From positions 1,493,306,989 through 1,493,370,988 of the forward strand of contig NC_056745.1 of assembly GCF_019279795.1 (NCBI RefSeq): 64,000 nucleotides of DNA. The letters run 5' to 3'. The notes below the pieces were generated by a model. The model worked only from the letters and a program-made list of their open reading frames with translations. It searched no databases and was not told where the DNA came from. Shown here piece after piece: positions 52,391 to 62,281 of this stretch; positions within the stretch are counted from its first letter, which is position 1, and each line of letters opens with the position of its first letter. The position numbers and the translations under genes were made by a program. The stretch is from Protopterus annectens (taxonomy: Eukaryota > Chordata > Ceratodontiformes > Protopteridae).

Positions 52391-52892
52391 TAGACAAGTC
52401 TACTATTTCTTTAGTGTGATCTAGTGAAAGAATTTTAAGTCACAAAAGAAGTTATTTTACATTAGTTGCAAGTTAGAATATATATATCCATACAACTTGA
52501 CAACTTTTAATTTTATAATTCATTTAAATCTAAAGTAGATTTTAATTTTCAATTTTCAATATGAAGGTTGTAACATTGTGCTTATAACTTGATGTTTTTT
52601 ATTTTTATGTTGATGTAAACGCTAGATTTTATTTTGCTGATTGTGAATTTAAAGTGAAATAGCACACTAGAGGAAGTGATGTCATTGCCACACCTCTGAT
52701 TTCCTCTTAAATATTTGGTGCTAATATTCACTTTGCTCTGAAGAAGCTGCAACTCTTTTTTAGCAGCGAAAACGCTACTGGATTTTAATAAAGCTGCGTT
52801 CAACTTACCATTGGACTTGGAGTTTTGGTACTATTTCTGACTGCCTTGCCTCCTGCTTTTGTTTTTTGTTGTTTTGCTTCACTTCAACAGTT
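52324..52892 (+). mobile_element. PLE-4, 569-bp truncated Penelope-like insertion
   Basis: It is flanked by a 14-bp duplication, TTTTTTATTTAAAC (52310-52323 and 52893-52906), that interrupts the LINE-T APE domain. Its left end, about 52329-52378, is the reverse complement of 52809-52858 (about 50 bp, with a single visible mismatch). A hammerhead-like fold lies at 52738-52777. No coding sequence is present. The inverted end copy and the fold point to the PLE group. Confidence 0.85.
52738..52777 (+). ncRNA. Hammerhead-like RNA fold in PLE-4
   Basis: CTGAAGAA, then GCTGC (52745-52749), a loop of about 12 nt, GCAGC, GAAA, and ACGCTA. Stem II is perfect over 5 bp and differs in sequence from those in PLE-1, PLE-2 and PLE-3 while boxes CTGAAGAA and GAAA stay fixed. 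Confidence 0.6.
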
Positions 52893-52908
52893 TTTTTTAT
52901 TTAAACGG

Positions 52909-53421
52909 TCACTTCTGAGGATGTTGAAACCTTGGAGGTAAGATTTCAGAGTCAGAGATATGGGGTTTTAGCCAGGTTTCAGAGATGGCTAAGATGTCAG
53001 GTTGGTTGTGATTAATCCATGCATGAGCATAGTGAATTTTGTTGTTAAGGCTTTGGGCAATGATGGTGAAGACCTTAAGGGAGCTAAGAGAGGGGATGTG
53101 AGAAGAAGGAGGGGGAGAAGGGAGAGGCTTATTTAAAGTGAGGGAGTAGGGTGAAGGAGGGAATGAATTGTTTGAGCTGAGGCAGGGGCCAGGGTTTGGG
53201 TGAATGTCCCCAGATAAGGCTAGGAAATTACATGAGATAACTGTTTGCCTTTTAAGTTTGGAGGATAGGAGGAAGCTCAGGGTTAGTGAAAATGTAAGGC
53301 AGAAGCTTTTTGATGAGGAGGAGAGTATTTTAGGATGGAAGAGGTGTAGAAGGTTTATTGTGATAAGGGAGGGGGAAATGAGGTGGAAGTGAAGAGAGTA
53401 GGAGAGGATGTGGGTGAGCAA
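52909..53421 (-). CDS. LINE-T ORF2 N-terminus with 2A-like motif and start of APE
   Basis: The frame is rich in Ser, Leu and His at the start (a pyrimidine-rich DNA strand), then LALSGDIHPNPGP with the 2A-like end at 53185-53211. A Pro/Ser linker leads to VFTIIAQSLNNKIHYAHAWI and ILAISETWLKPHISDSEI, the first strands of the APE nuclease with the catalytic Glu in SETW. The frame stops near 52909, by the PLE-4 insertion. The motif differs from the consensus DxExNPGP by having His for Glu, so self-separation is doubtful. The true start is uncertain. Confidence 0.75.
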   Translation of the reverse strand: MLTHILSYSLHFHLISPSLITINLLHLFHPKILSSSSKSFCLTFSLTLSFLLSSKLKRQTVISCNFLALSGDIHPNPGPCLSSNNSFPPSPYSLTLNKPLPSPPPSSHIPSLSSLKVFTIIAQSLNNKIHYAHAWINHNQPDILAISETWLKPHISDSEILPPRFQHPQK

Positions 53422-54340
53422 GAGTGGTTGTGTGATTAATAGGTAGGTATGGGTGAGTTTGAAAGCAGTATGAAGTGTGGTGGAGAGGAATAAGAAAGAT
53501 GAGAAGAGAGAAAGGGAGTCTGAGGGAATAGAGAATTTGGGAGGGCATGTTTTAAATAGGTGAGAAAGGGAGTCATAAGAAAGGAAAAGTGAGTGGTAGA
53601 GGAGAGAAGGGAATGGAGAGGAAGGAGATATAAATTTAGGAGAGGAGAGTGTCAGGTTAGGTGCAGGGAGAAAAAGGGAGGAGAATGAGTGGGCAGGGAT
53701 TTGAAAGGAAGGGATAGGAATTGGTTAATTGAGGTGGGGATAGAGGGTGTGGGAGTAAGACTGAGATTGGCTGAAATAATTAGAGGGAGGAGTAGGTGAG
53801 GTATAAATGTAGAGGTGCTGGGGGTGGGTGAGATTTGGGGGCAGGGTAGGGGAGCGGAGTGAGCCCGAAGGGCGAACGGAGCGGGAAGAGCCAGAGGAGG
53901 AAAAATTGACGAAGATGATCAGGAAAGTGTGAGTAGTCAGAAGGTAAGTTTAGCAACGAATATAAAAATGGGAAAGGTAAGTGAAGGAGAGAGGAGGAGG
54001 AGTGTGAGAGAGGTACGGAGAAAAGGGGTTAGAGGTAGCTGCAAAGGAGAAAACAGAGGGAGAAAGAAAAAGGCTTCAGAAAGGGAATAGGCTGAGTATG
54101 TAGCAAAGGATGACTGGGAGTCCAGGACAGCAGAGAGGAAGAGAACAGAGGAAGGGGTGTTAGAGGGCTGTAGAAGGGAAGATAAGGAGGAGAGGGAAAA
54201 GTAATTGGAAGGTAGTAAGAGGTAGAGGGAGAACAGAAGCGGCAGAGAAGGGTATTGAAATTAAGGGAAGAGCTAGGAGAGCAAGCTGTGAAGAAGGGGG
54301 GGGGGCTGCTGGCTAGTCTGGGAGGGAAGCGTACTGCGAC
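53422..54340 (-). other. LINE-T 5' region, strongly purine-rich on the plus strand
   Basis: G and A dominate the plus strand, so the LINE sense strand is C/T-rich. A GC-rich patch, with GGAGCGGAGTGAGCCCGAAG, lies near 53850-53890. A minus-strand ORF at 53330-53548 is low-complexity and not convincing. This may be a 5' UTR with promoter function. Confidence 0.5.
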
Positions 54341-55268
54341 CTAGTAGAATCAACTAAAAACAGCACAGAGTTACAACAGTACACATACTTTCTTGAATCC
54401 TTGAATTGGAGCACTCTGAGAACAGTGAGGCCTTATAGGTGTGGGTTGATAGGTCGATGGAGTCGGTTCCTGGCCAGAGAGTTCAGGAGGGTATTTTCAG
54501 GAGTTTCAAGGCAGGGTGGGCAGGGCCCGAGCTGTAAAATGTAGATGAAAGAAAGTGATTTTAAGCAGCAGTAAGGTAACAAGGTATACAGGAAGACATT
54601 AGCAGGCATTCATAAGGAGTGTAAACAAATAAATGCAAAATTGTAGTCAAAGAGTAAAAACAAAGGTATACAGGAAAACAATGACATGCATTCAAAAGTT
54701 ATTAGCTGCTAATAAATGCAGATTTATGACTAATCAATGAGAATTGTAATTATCTTGGAGCAGAACAAAGGTAAGCAGGAAAACATTAAGAGGCATTCAT
54801 AAATTATTTCCTACTAAAAATGCAAATTGTAGTAAAGAATACACTCATTGGTAGACAATACATTGATTGGAAACACTGTGCGGCCAGCTACACAAGCATC
54901 ATTTAGAGTCTGCATGGATTAGGAATACTGTGTGGTTCACATGGAGTTAATTTAAATATAAAGCAGGTCCCAATAGTTAAGCACATGCCAATAGTTATTC
55001 CCAGGAGAGAAAGTGTAATATGGCTTTCATTGAATGCTGGGCGACTAGCACTGAGTAAGTTAAGAGTTTAAGTGGAGCCCATAATAGTTACAGCAGAGCA
55101 TACATGCTGCATGTGAAGCTGGAATTTACACTGACTAAAATTGATATGTATGCTACGTTATTATGGATTACATAGATTGGAACCCTTAGCGACTAGCCCA
55201 TATTTAAGTCCGCAATAACAACTGCCGACTGTAAACAAACAAATCTCAAGCAGATAAGACACATTCAT
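54341..55268. other. AT-rich stretch at the LINE-T 5' side, with short tandem repeats
   Basis: Three diverged copies of an 80-100 bp unit lie at about 54581, 54664 and 54767; each has AAAGGTATACAGGAAAACA-like sequence, then GGCATTCATAA and AAATGCA. I see no gene. Whether this is LINE 5' UTR or separate inserted DNA is not clear. Confidence 0.5.
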
Positions 55269-55312
55269 TGATGACTAGCAGGAAGGCTGTTTTCCAAGAA
55301 AGTAATTTTAAT
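55269..55312 (-). repeat. Inverted fragment of the DIRS-4 recombinase gene
   Basis: About 45 bases (TGATGACTAGCAGGAAGGCT and on) are the reverse complement of 55668-55713 in the same element, with one or two mismatches. They sit exactly at the junction between the LINE 5' side and the resuming DIRS-4 sequence. Confidence 0.85.
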
Positions 55313-56280
55313 TCTGGAGGCAAGGAAGCCTAGTACTAGAAAATCCTATGCTGAAAAGTGGAAAATATGCTGTTCCTGGAGCCAGACTCGGGGATTGGGC
55401 ACAACAGTGCCCAGCTTACCAAATATTCTTCAATACTTAACAGAGATGCTCCACAAGGGCCTTTCCTTCTCATCAATTAAAGTTCTTGCCTGAGCCATTT
55501 CAGCACATTATAATACTGAGCCACCCCTCTTCTCTCATCCCCTGTTGAAACAATTCCTCAGAAGGAGCAAAAATTTAAGACCACCCAGGAGAGCCCCTAC
55601 TCCAGCCTGGGACCTTAGCTTTGTTTTGGAGAAGCTCACTCTAGCTCCTTTTGAGCCAGCTGCAACTGCAGAGTTAAAATTACTTTCTTGGAAAACAGCC
55701 TTCCTGCTAGTCATCACTTCAGCAAGAAGAGTGTCTGAATTACAGGCCCTCCTTGCAGTGGAGCCCTTCATCATCTTCCATGCAGACAGGGTGTCCCTCA
55801 GGACCAATCCTTCCTTTATGCCCAAGGTGGTATCCAGTGTGGCCCTTAATCCATCCATTCATTTGCCAACCTTCTTTCCTAATCCACAGAACAAAGGAGA
55901 ACGAATACTACACTCTTTGGACGTGCACAGACAACTTAGATTTTATGTGGACAGGACTAAGCCTCAACAAAAAAACTGAACAGCTGCTAGTTGCCTTTGC
56001 TGCAGGGGCAGAGGGGAAGGCCATTTCAAAGCAAACCATTTCTAACTGGATAGGCCATTGCATTCATTTCTGCTATAACCACCATGGAAAACCTACCCCA
56101 CAGGGGATAAGATCACATTCCACCAGGGCTGCATCTACCTCTGCAGTCTTTCTAAGAGGTGTCCCTACCAGGGACATCCTAGAAGCTGCTACCTGGAGCT
56201 CTGTACATACCTTCACCAATCATTACCACTTGCCTATTTTCTCTAAATCCAGAGCTGGTTTTGCCACTGCAGTCTTATAG
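55308..56280 (+). pseudogene. DIRS-4 tyrosine recombinase
   Basis: The gene resumes with EARKPSTRKSYAEKW-like sequence in broken frames (55308-55540). Frame 55545-55979 gives WDLSFVLEKLTLAPFEPAAT, FLLVITSARRVSELQALLAV (first catalytic Arg) and LRTNPSFMPKVVSSVAL. After a change near 55975, frame 55753-56280 gives KQTISNWIGHCIHFCYNHHG, IRSHSTRAASTSAVFLRG (H-x-x-R) and ILEAATWSSVHTFTNHYH with the nucleophilic Tyr. All catalytic residues are present; only the N-terminus and one shift spoil it. Confidence 0.88.
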
Positions 56281-56336
56281 CTGCTCCTAATGCTCTCTAA
56301 CTGCCTCCTCCCTTCCTTAGCTTTGGGAATCTACCG

Positions 56337-56434
56337 AAATGTAATGACTGCAACAGTGAAACACAAAGAACATAGTACAGTTGTGTACACTTACCATAAA
56401 TGTAGATGTTAGAGTGTATTCACTGTTGCAGTCC
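56337..56434 (+). repeat. DIRS-4 internal complementary region
   Basis: The first half (to about 56373) is the reverse complement of the left end at 45075-45110; the second (to 56434) that of the right end at about 56727-56787. Confidence 0.9.
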
Positions 56435-56579
56435 TGGTTACACTCCCTCCAGCCCCCTGACTTCTCTTGGCTATACCTTTCTTCGTGTTTAGTGTATTTC
56501 AGCTTTCTGGTGTATTTGCTTTTTGTTGAAGGTGTAACCTTATATATAATTGCTTCCCATTATGGGAGCACCTGACATC

Positions 56580-56734
56580 TAGGGCAAGAAAAACTGATGT
56601 AATGGCATCGGCTGCATGTTTTATACTCCTGACATCATGGAAGAAGGGACAGCATCTGACGCAGGAATCCAAGACTTTGATATTTAGGCCAGGTGAGGGC
56701 TACCTACAGGCAGATAACCCATATGTAATGACTG
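56580..56734 (-). repeat. DIRS-4 right inverted terminal repeat
   Basis: It is the reverse complement of about 45091-45257, including a TTTTATACTCCTGACATCAT segment that is the TATA and a mutated CRE. Confidence 0.82.
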
Positions 56735-56787
56735 CAACAGTGAATACACTCAAACATCTACATTTATGGTAAGTGTACACAACTGTA

Positions 56788-57171
56788 TTTTCATTTACCT
56801 GCTGTGTGGCCTTGAGCAAGTCAATTAACCATACAGTGTCTTGGGGCAATTGTGAATTTGTGCAAGTCCCAACTGCATGCCTAGTAAAAGACTATAGACT
56901 ACGAACTAACTCAGCCATTTATTTCCTTAGCAAAGGACAGGAAGGAAAAGCTTGTCATTCATTAACAAAACCTAAGGAATTGACTTGCCCACTTTATTGC
57001 TTTTTATTTCTTTTTTTCCCATGCAATATGACCTGCCAGGTTATGTCAAAGCACATTTCACTAGAGCAAAGTGGCCACTACAGCATTCCTCTAAGTGGTT
57101 AGCATCCAGTCAGGTTTAGAAGCATATACTTGGTTCTCTGTCCAAATCTTCTCCAAACATTAGACTTTGTG
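56788..57171. other. Unassigned DNA between DIRS-4 and DIRS-B
   Basis: I see no element end or coding motif in these 380 bases. A plus-strand ORF of 109 codons (56773-57102) has no known domain. Confidence 0.4.
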
Positions 57172-57474
57172 TGTTCTTCGTGTTTCACTGTTACACTCCT
57201 GACTTGTTGGATTTCCTGCCATGAAAGCCCTTAGCAGCCCGATTGCTAGAGAATTTTCCCCCTGCCCAATGTCACTACATCTGGGTATAATGGGAATTTG
57301 CCGGAGACATGATCTCAGTACACTCTTGCCTTTGGATCCCAAAGCAAAGCACCAGTCAGTGTACTTGTTGGTCCACATGTCTGTTGGTCCACACATCAGT
57401 TGGGATTGCACCAGAAGAAAAAGATGTCTAAAGCTAAATACCCCATTGGAGAACTTTTGTATTTTGTGACTAAT

Positions 57475-59400
57475 GTCAGAGAAAGTTAATAACTGTTTCT
57501 GCGTGCAAACAGATACCACACCGGGACTTCCATTCTTTTTGTGCTACTTGTTTAGCCACAAACACTATGTTCTAAGTGTTGGTTCAGTGTTTGCTTTAAT
57601 AGCAGAACTATCAAGCATAGGGCTGAGATTCTAAACAAGCATTTCAGTGAGTTGGCAGGGCCTAAGCATACCATGTTCACTGGTCTATATGAAGCTGATC
57701 TTCCTAGGCAAAAAAGGGAAAAGTGCTTCAGACTTAGGGCCTCGGATGAAGCTCACTTGCTGTTGACCAGTCCTCCTAGGCTTATGACCGTCTAAGAAGG
57801 TGAAGTCCCTTCACAGCACCCTTCAGTGACTGACATGGTGGCGCAGGCCTCTATCAAGGCCTGTTTGGAGTTTGATATGCCTCTGGATCCCTCTACTTTC
57901 TTTCAAGCTAAAGGACTTAGCTTGATGGGTGGGTCCAGAACTGTTTTTCAGGTTCTGGTTTCTGACGACTGCTCCAAAACAAATGACACTACTTCATGTC
58001 TTCAGGAGATGACCTTGGCTTACCACCCATGGGAATCTGTTCTTCATCCATGTCTGGGTCTTAGTGCAGAGGACATCCATAGATCTAAGCTCTGGGGACT
58101 CGCTCAAAAAAGCTACACCCTACTTACCTCAGCCTAGACCTACCAGCTCCCAATCTCAGGCCTATCAACAAGAACTAGTGAGGTTGGCTGAGGATTTGGT
58201 TTCCTTGGTCAGGTCTGGACACCTGCCTCACCTGAAGTATCTCAAGTAAAAGAAAGAGAGGGATACTTCACCCCAGGACTTTTCGGACACCTTTGAGTCT
58301 GAGATTGACTTTGATAATGATGAAGCCACCTTTGAGGAGGGTGCTTCTATTGCTTTGTTTGAGGATTCTTGTTTTGAGAAGAACCTTGCCTCAGCCTCCC
58401 CCCAAAGATATTTTCTTTGGAGAAGCCTTACATACCCTGAGGGAGCACTTCAAATGGAAGTTCAGGACTACTCTCAATCCAAGAAGAGGATTAAGGAATT
58501 CCTCAGTCTCCCTACACATAAACCCATTGCCATTCCTCAAGTCTTAGAAATGGTAGACAACGTCTTTCTGGATTCTGGTGTACAACCAGTCTCCCTACTC
58601 CCTGCTCCTCAGAAACCTGACAGATTATACGGTTCTAGTTTCCCACAAATACCTTTTATTAAGAACTCTATGGCAGAACCAGAAGTGGTGACTCAGGGCC
58701 CTAAAGGAGCAAAAGCTATTTCTTCCAAAAAAAACCCTTATGCCTACAGACAAAGGAGAGCAGTGCTTTAGACAGGTTTGGAAAGTGTCTACACCTCTGC
58801 TACCCTTGTCATGAGGGCTTTGAAATGCCAGTTTCATATGAAGTACCAGGGAACTTGACCAGATAAAATGAAAACTGATGATTGAAAGTAAGGCCCTGTC
58901 AGAGTAAATACTGGACATGTGCAACTCTTGTTCTCAAGTGGCTAAGCACTCCCTGCACTGCGGCTGTGATCCCTTGGAAGCTTCCAGCAGGGCAGCAGCC
59001 ACAAGATCAGTCATTAGAAGGCATGCCTGACTGAGAGAACAGTCCTTTTCTGAACATGTCAAATTCAGTCTCCTAGAGGCTCCCTTTCATTTTGGTTCTA
59101 AGGCTGAGGCTGTGCTTAGGAAAATGGAGGTTAAGGCCAAGTCCATGTACACTGTTAAGACTTCCTCCAGGTCCACTCTCCTTGGTTCAGCCAAATTTAC
59201 CCTACAAAACATTGATCCTTTCCAACCCCCAGCCCTCATTTAAGCTTAGACAAAGGAGACCTCGTAGGAAAAGGAGCCAAAGATGCTACCAATGGCCAAG
59301 ACTGTTGCAAGCAGACCCCATTAGGCCTGTGGGATCCCTACCTCATGGACTTAGCAAGGAGTGGTCATGAGTCTTATGTGGCACTCCCTTTCTCCCATCA
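57475..59400 (+). pseudogene. DIRS-B gag relic
   Basis: The start near 57475 reads MSEKVNNCF, then KQIPHRDFHSF and a CATCLA-like cysteine pair. Later blocks in mixed frames: QELVRLAEDLVSLVRSGHLP (near 58170), FGEALHTLREHFKW (near 58415), KKRIKEFLSLPTHKPIAIPQ (58480-58540), HCGCDPLEASSRAA (near 58960). A KMEVKAKSMYTVK segment is near 59125. The order equals that of DIRS-2 gag, with many shifts. Confidence 0.75.
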
Positions 59401-59538
59401 CTTCCCTCTCAACATTCCTCTTCCACCAGGCCTGGAGGAAGATTGTCCCTTTTCCACAAGAACTCGACCCTCATTACCAGTGATCTGTAGGTTCTAAACA
59501 TCATTGAAAGAGGTTACAAACTCTAGTTCAGACAACCC

Positions 59539-60696
59539 TTGATTTGTTCAGGCTTCCCAGATATTCCTTCAAAGCAAAATGCTGAGGCCTCAAACCAAAT
59601 ACAGCTTCTATGCACCCAAGGCTCTGTGGAACCTGTACCAACCTCTTTGCAAGGAAAGGGGTTTTACTTCAGACTTTTCCTAGTTCCCAGGAAAGAAGGT
59701 ACCCAGAGGCCAATTCTGTACCTGTCAAGGCTCAACTGATTCTTGCAGGTCTCAAAATTCAAAGTGCTGACTCTACAAAAGCTGCTGCCCATGATTTTCC
59801 TCAGTGCCTTCATGGTAACCTGAGATCTGCAAGACAATTTTTTATTTATTTGACATTTGTTTCGTGGGAAACTCTGAATGGGTACGAGCCCATTGTCATT
59901 GGAGACCCCGGTAGAAAAGTTCCACAGTAGAATATAAACAATTACAAGTCAACATCGGTTGCAAAGACTAAGACAATAACACACCAGTACAATTGTTCCT
60001 AATATGTATGTTACACAATAAAGAATGAAAAATATATTACAGAATAAGTAATAAGTCATAAAAACTAGATATACTTTCTGGCAAGAGACCTACAATAGGT
60101 AATAAACTTCAGTCATAATTTCTGGATAGATAAAGGTTAGTGTAAGAATAGAGAGAAGGAACCTAGAAGGTTAAGGAATTATAAAAAGGTTAGGCTAGAA
60201 AGTAGGTAATGCAGGAAGGGAAGTCGGATTGAACAAGGACGTCTATTAAGACAGAAGGGAATGGAAGAGAGAACTACAGATGGCGGGGAGCATGGGCAGA
60301 TACTTCCACATCCCCACAAGGGAGGTACACAGGTAGATCTTACACTTCAGAGTAGATGCGAGTAGATGCGAGTCATTGTCACTTCTGTGCTCTGCCCTTT
60401 GGCTTGTCTTCTGTACAGAGGCTTTTCTCAAAATGCCTAGCCTCAGTGATAGCCTTCTGCAGACAAAGGGAATTCAGATTTACCCTTACCTAGACGATTC
60501 CCTCATTCAGGCAACAGACCGAGAAAATCTCAAAGCAGATCTTCTTTATACCCAAAATATGCTAGCTTCAGTGGAGTTCCCCATCAATACCCAAAAATCT
60601 CAAACAAATCCCTTGAACAGGATTATGTTTCCGGGCGCTTTACTGGACTCACTGCTTCAGAAAGTCCCTCTCCCTCCAGACAAGGTTACCTTATAA
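59539..60696 (+). pseudogene. DIRS-B reverse transcriptase relic, split by a LINE tail
   Basis: Frame 59539-59739 gives SVEPVPTSLQGKGFYFRLFL, VPRKEGTQRPILYLSRLN (fingers). A KVLTLQKLLPM segment follows in another frame near 59765, then the LINE-T tail. RT resumes near 60295 (YFHIPTREVH) and in frame 60376-60696 (LCSALWLVFCTEAFLKMPSL, out of the usual register) and YPYLDDSLIQATDRENLKAD with YLDD at 60487-60498. It ends FPGALLDSLLQKVPLPPDKV just before the foldback element. Confidence 0.8.
59838..60290 (-). mobile_element. LINE-T copy 4, 3' tail inserted in DIRS-B RT
   Basis: TTTTTTATTTATTTGACATT, then TTTCGTGGGAAACTCTGAAT and GAGACCCCGG at the low end repeat the family tail. About 450 bp of 3' UTR is kept; no coding sequence is seen. 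The DIRS RT is continuous across it. Target duplication not resolved. Confidence 0.7.
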
Positions 60697-60890
60697 AATA
60701 ACACGGAGTACCAAAAATAGCCTTAAGAAAAGAATAGTGGTACCCGGAGGGGTCAAAATACACGATAAGCTCCAGAAATGAAATGTAAATAAAAATAATT
60801 TATTGAATAACGTTATTCAATTAATGGTTTTTTATTTACATTCTGTTTCTGGAGCTTATTGTGTATTTGATCCTGGGTACATTCTGTTCT
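60695..60890. mobile_element. 196-bp foldback element with 14-bp target duplication
   Basis: CAAGGTTACCTTAT at 60681-60694 recurs at 60891-60904. Most of the insert is one large hairpin: the left arm (about 60741-60808, with ATAAGCTCCAGAAATGAAAT) pairs with the right arm (about 60818-60880, with TCTGTTTCTGGAGCTTA), with TTCAATAA-like sequence at the tip. It has no coding sequence. An inverted end copy is the pattern seen in PLE-2 and PLE-4, so a PLE origin is possible; a MITE is the alternative. Confidence 0.8.
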
Positions 60891-61119
60891 CAAGGTTACC
60901 TTATGTTTCAAAAAGTTCCTTGTCAGGGAATAACTTATGGCAAGACAGTGTAAGAAACTTCTCTGTGTGGAAGACTTTCAGTCCATATATTTCTAGTTAA
61001 TCACTGTATATTAATCAGATCAGACAATAGTAGTAAAAGTAGCAAACTTAAACTCGTCTTAAGTCAAAACAAAAAATAATAGAAAATATATAATTGTACA
61101 GCATTACTAAGTATTTGAA

Positions 61120-61270
61120 AGTAATCCAAGCAAGGCAGGCAGTCTGTTTCCAGTCGAAAATCCTTTATTAAGTACACAGACAAGTGATCCAAGTAAAACA
61201 ATTTCCTCACAAGCTTTCTAAATATATATATACTTTTTATCAGGCATGGGAGTGGTTTATTGTGCTGTAA
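61120..61270 (-). mobile_element. PLE terminal-repeat fragment
   Basis: The segment holds an AATCCTTTATTAAGT-like start and, on the minus strand, CCTGATAAA, an AT-rich stem, AGAAAGCTTGTGAGG at 61205-61243. The layout is like the PLE-1 terminal repeat (TTGATAAA...GAAAGCG). It may be the 3' end of PLE-3 or a separate fragment. Confidence 0.5.
61211..61243 (-). ncRNA. Hammerhead-like RNA fold, weak
   Basis: The minus strand gives CTGATAAA, an AU-rich possible stem (AAGTATATATATATTT), then AGAAAGCTT. Stem II is not clear because the AT repeat pairs in many ways. Core position changes match those of PLE-1. Confidence 0.35.
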
Positions 61271-61598
61271 AACAAAGTGTTATTGGTACACATATTAAAT
61301 TCACATCCTTTCCCCCATCAGTGTGACATTCGAGCTGGTCTTGCCCTACTTAGTAGCTGTCATAATAATATTATAACCCTTATATACTTTAAATAAAATT
61401 TATAATGACGTGGTACCTCTTATTTAACCAGATTATTAAGTAGATTATTAAGTCTGTGATTTTATCCAAGACAATATATTACATGGTCGGAAATATATCA
61501 ACCTTAGTTCATTTGGCAATCAAAAAATATATATATAAATAAATACATATACATTTTGCATGTAAAATCAATTTCTATTTTCATAACCTATTAACAAA

Positions 61599-61628
61599 GA
61601 TCGCTTTCGTCCTTCTAGACTTCTTCAG
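61599..61628 (-). ncRNA. Hammerhead-like RNA fold in the PLE-3 3' region
   Basis: The minus strand reads CTGAAGAA, then GTCT, AGAA loop, GGAC, then GAAAGCGATC. Stem II has 4 pairs including one U-G. Boxes match those in PLE-2 and PLE-4 exactly, and UC fits the usual cleavage position. Confidence 0.6.
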
Positions 61629-61676
61629 GTCTGTGTACAAGAACCCTAAAAACAATCTATAAAAAAATCTATAAAA

Positions 61677-61691
61677 AATGTATATATATGC

Positions 61692-61761
<70 letters not shown>
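61677..61761. repeat. (TA)n microsatellite
   Basis: An almost pure TA tract of about 80 bp in the PLE-3 3' region, interrupted by GCATATG near 61689. Confidence 0.95.
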
Positions 61762-61763
<2 letters not shown>

Positions 61764-61934
61764 GTATAATTAGTATTGTTATTATACATTTTGAATAAAG
61801 TGGAAAAAAGAACCAGAAAAAAAATAAAAATAAGAAAAAATGTATGTATGATGATGGAAACAAAATATACTCTTAAATTTCAACTGATTTAAAATGGTAT
61901 TTAAAACCAATTTGTAGAATAAAATAAAATACAA

Positions 61935-62280
61935 TTATTCATGTAAACAATGTGGCAATTTTCTAAGTTGCAGTGCACTTTTAATTGAACAGTAGTAGTT
62001 TAGTCCAGGCTTCCTAAAAGAGTTCAGCTTTAATTTCCACATGAGTTCATGTTTCTCCAGAATATTCAGGATGTCTCCTTCAAGATCACTCATGTCTGTG
62101 TGATCCAGGACCTGGAACTTAAAACCTGTGTGTCTTTTATGAAGAGAAAGGTGTTTGGCTAGTACATTATTTTTACATCCAGAGCGGATTTCTGACAGAT
62201 GACATGAGATCCTACGCTTGAGTTTATTTACAGTCTTACCCACATAGAATGCATCACATTCATTGCACTGTGCCCTGCAA
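61935..62280 (-). CDS. PLE-3 GIY-YIG endonuclease domain
   Basis: The frame of 102 residues from Met 62243, extended upstream to about 62280, reads CRAQCNECDAFYVGKTVNKL: the second GIY-YIG strand, with VICRA where GIY or VVYL is usual. RRISCHLSEIRS holds the catalytic Arg. LAKHLSLHKRHTGFKFQVLD and LEKHELMWKLKLNS (Glu) follow. A run of T near 62287-62294 puts the upstream zinc-finger part in another frame. Confidence 0.83.
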
Positions 62281-62281
62281 A

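Larger units (their letters stand above)
49038..55268 (-). mobile_element. LINE-T copy 3, near-complete APE-type LINE
   Basis: The 3' end (about 49038) has the TTTATTTATTT run and the family tail. The minus strand then reads RT, APE endonuclease and a leader with a 2A-like motif (53185-53211). Upstream is a strongly purine-rich plus strand (53250-54330), so the LINE sense strand is pyrimidine-rich, and then about 0.9 kb of AT-rich DNA that may be 5' UTR or other sequence. It is a Jockey-superfamily LINE, L2/Rex-like by motif; I cannot fix the clade. The element interrupts DIRS-4 between RNase H and recombinase. I see no clear target duplication. Confidence 0.85.
45075..56787 (+). mobile_element. 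DIRS-4, DIRS element split by a LINE
   Basis: The left end TGTTCTTCGTGTTTCACTG starts at 45075. Gag, RT, RNase H, recombinase, internal complementary region (56337-56434), right repeat and right end (about 56787) follow. LINE-T copy 3 occupies 49038-55268 between RNase H and recombinase. All genes are broken by stops and frame changes, but every domain is recognisable. Confidence 0.92.
57172..60990 (+). mobile_element. DIRS-B, decayed DIRS
   Basis: The left end GTGTTCTTCGTGTTTCACTG (57170-57189) matches the DIRS-4 left end. A diverged terminal repeat, gag and part of RT follow. A LINE-T tail (59838-60290) interrupts RT, and a 196-bp foldback element (60695-60890) cuts it again. RNase H, recombinase and the right end are not found; the limit near 60990 is a guess. 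Confidence 0.75.

Noticed and set aside
53204-53392. Plus-strand ORF in the purine-rich region
   Set aside because: A charged, low-complexity translation (Glu, Arg, Lys) is expected from a G/A-rich strand.
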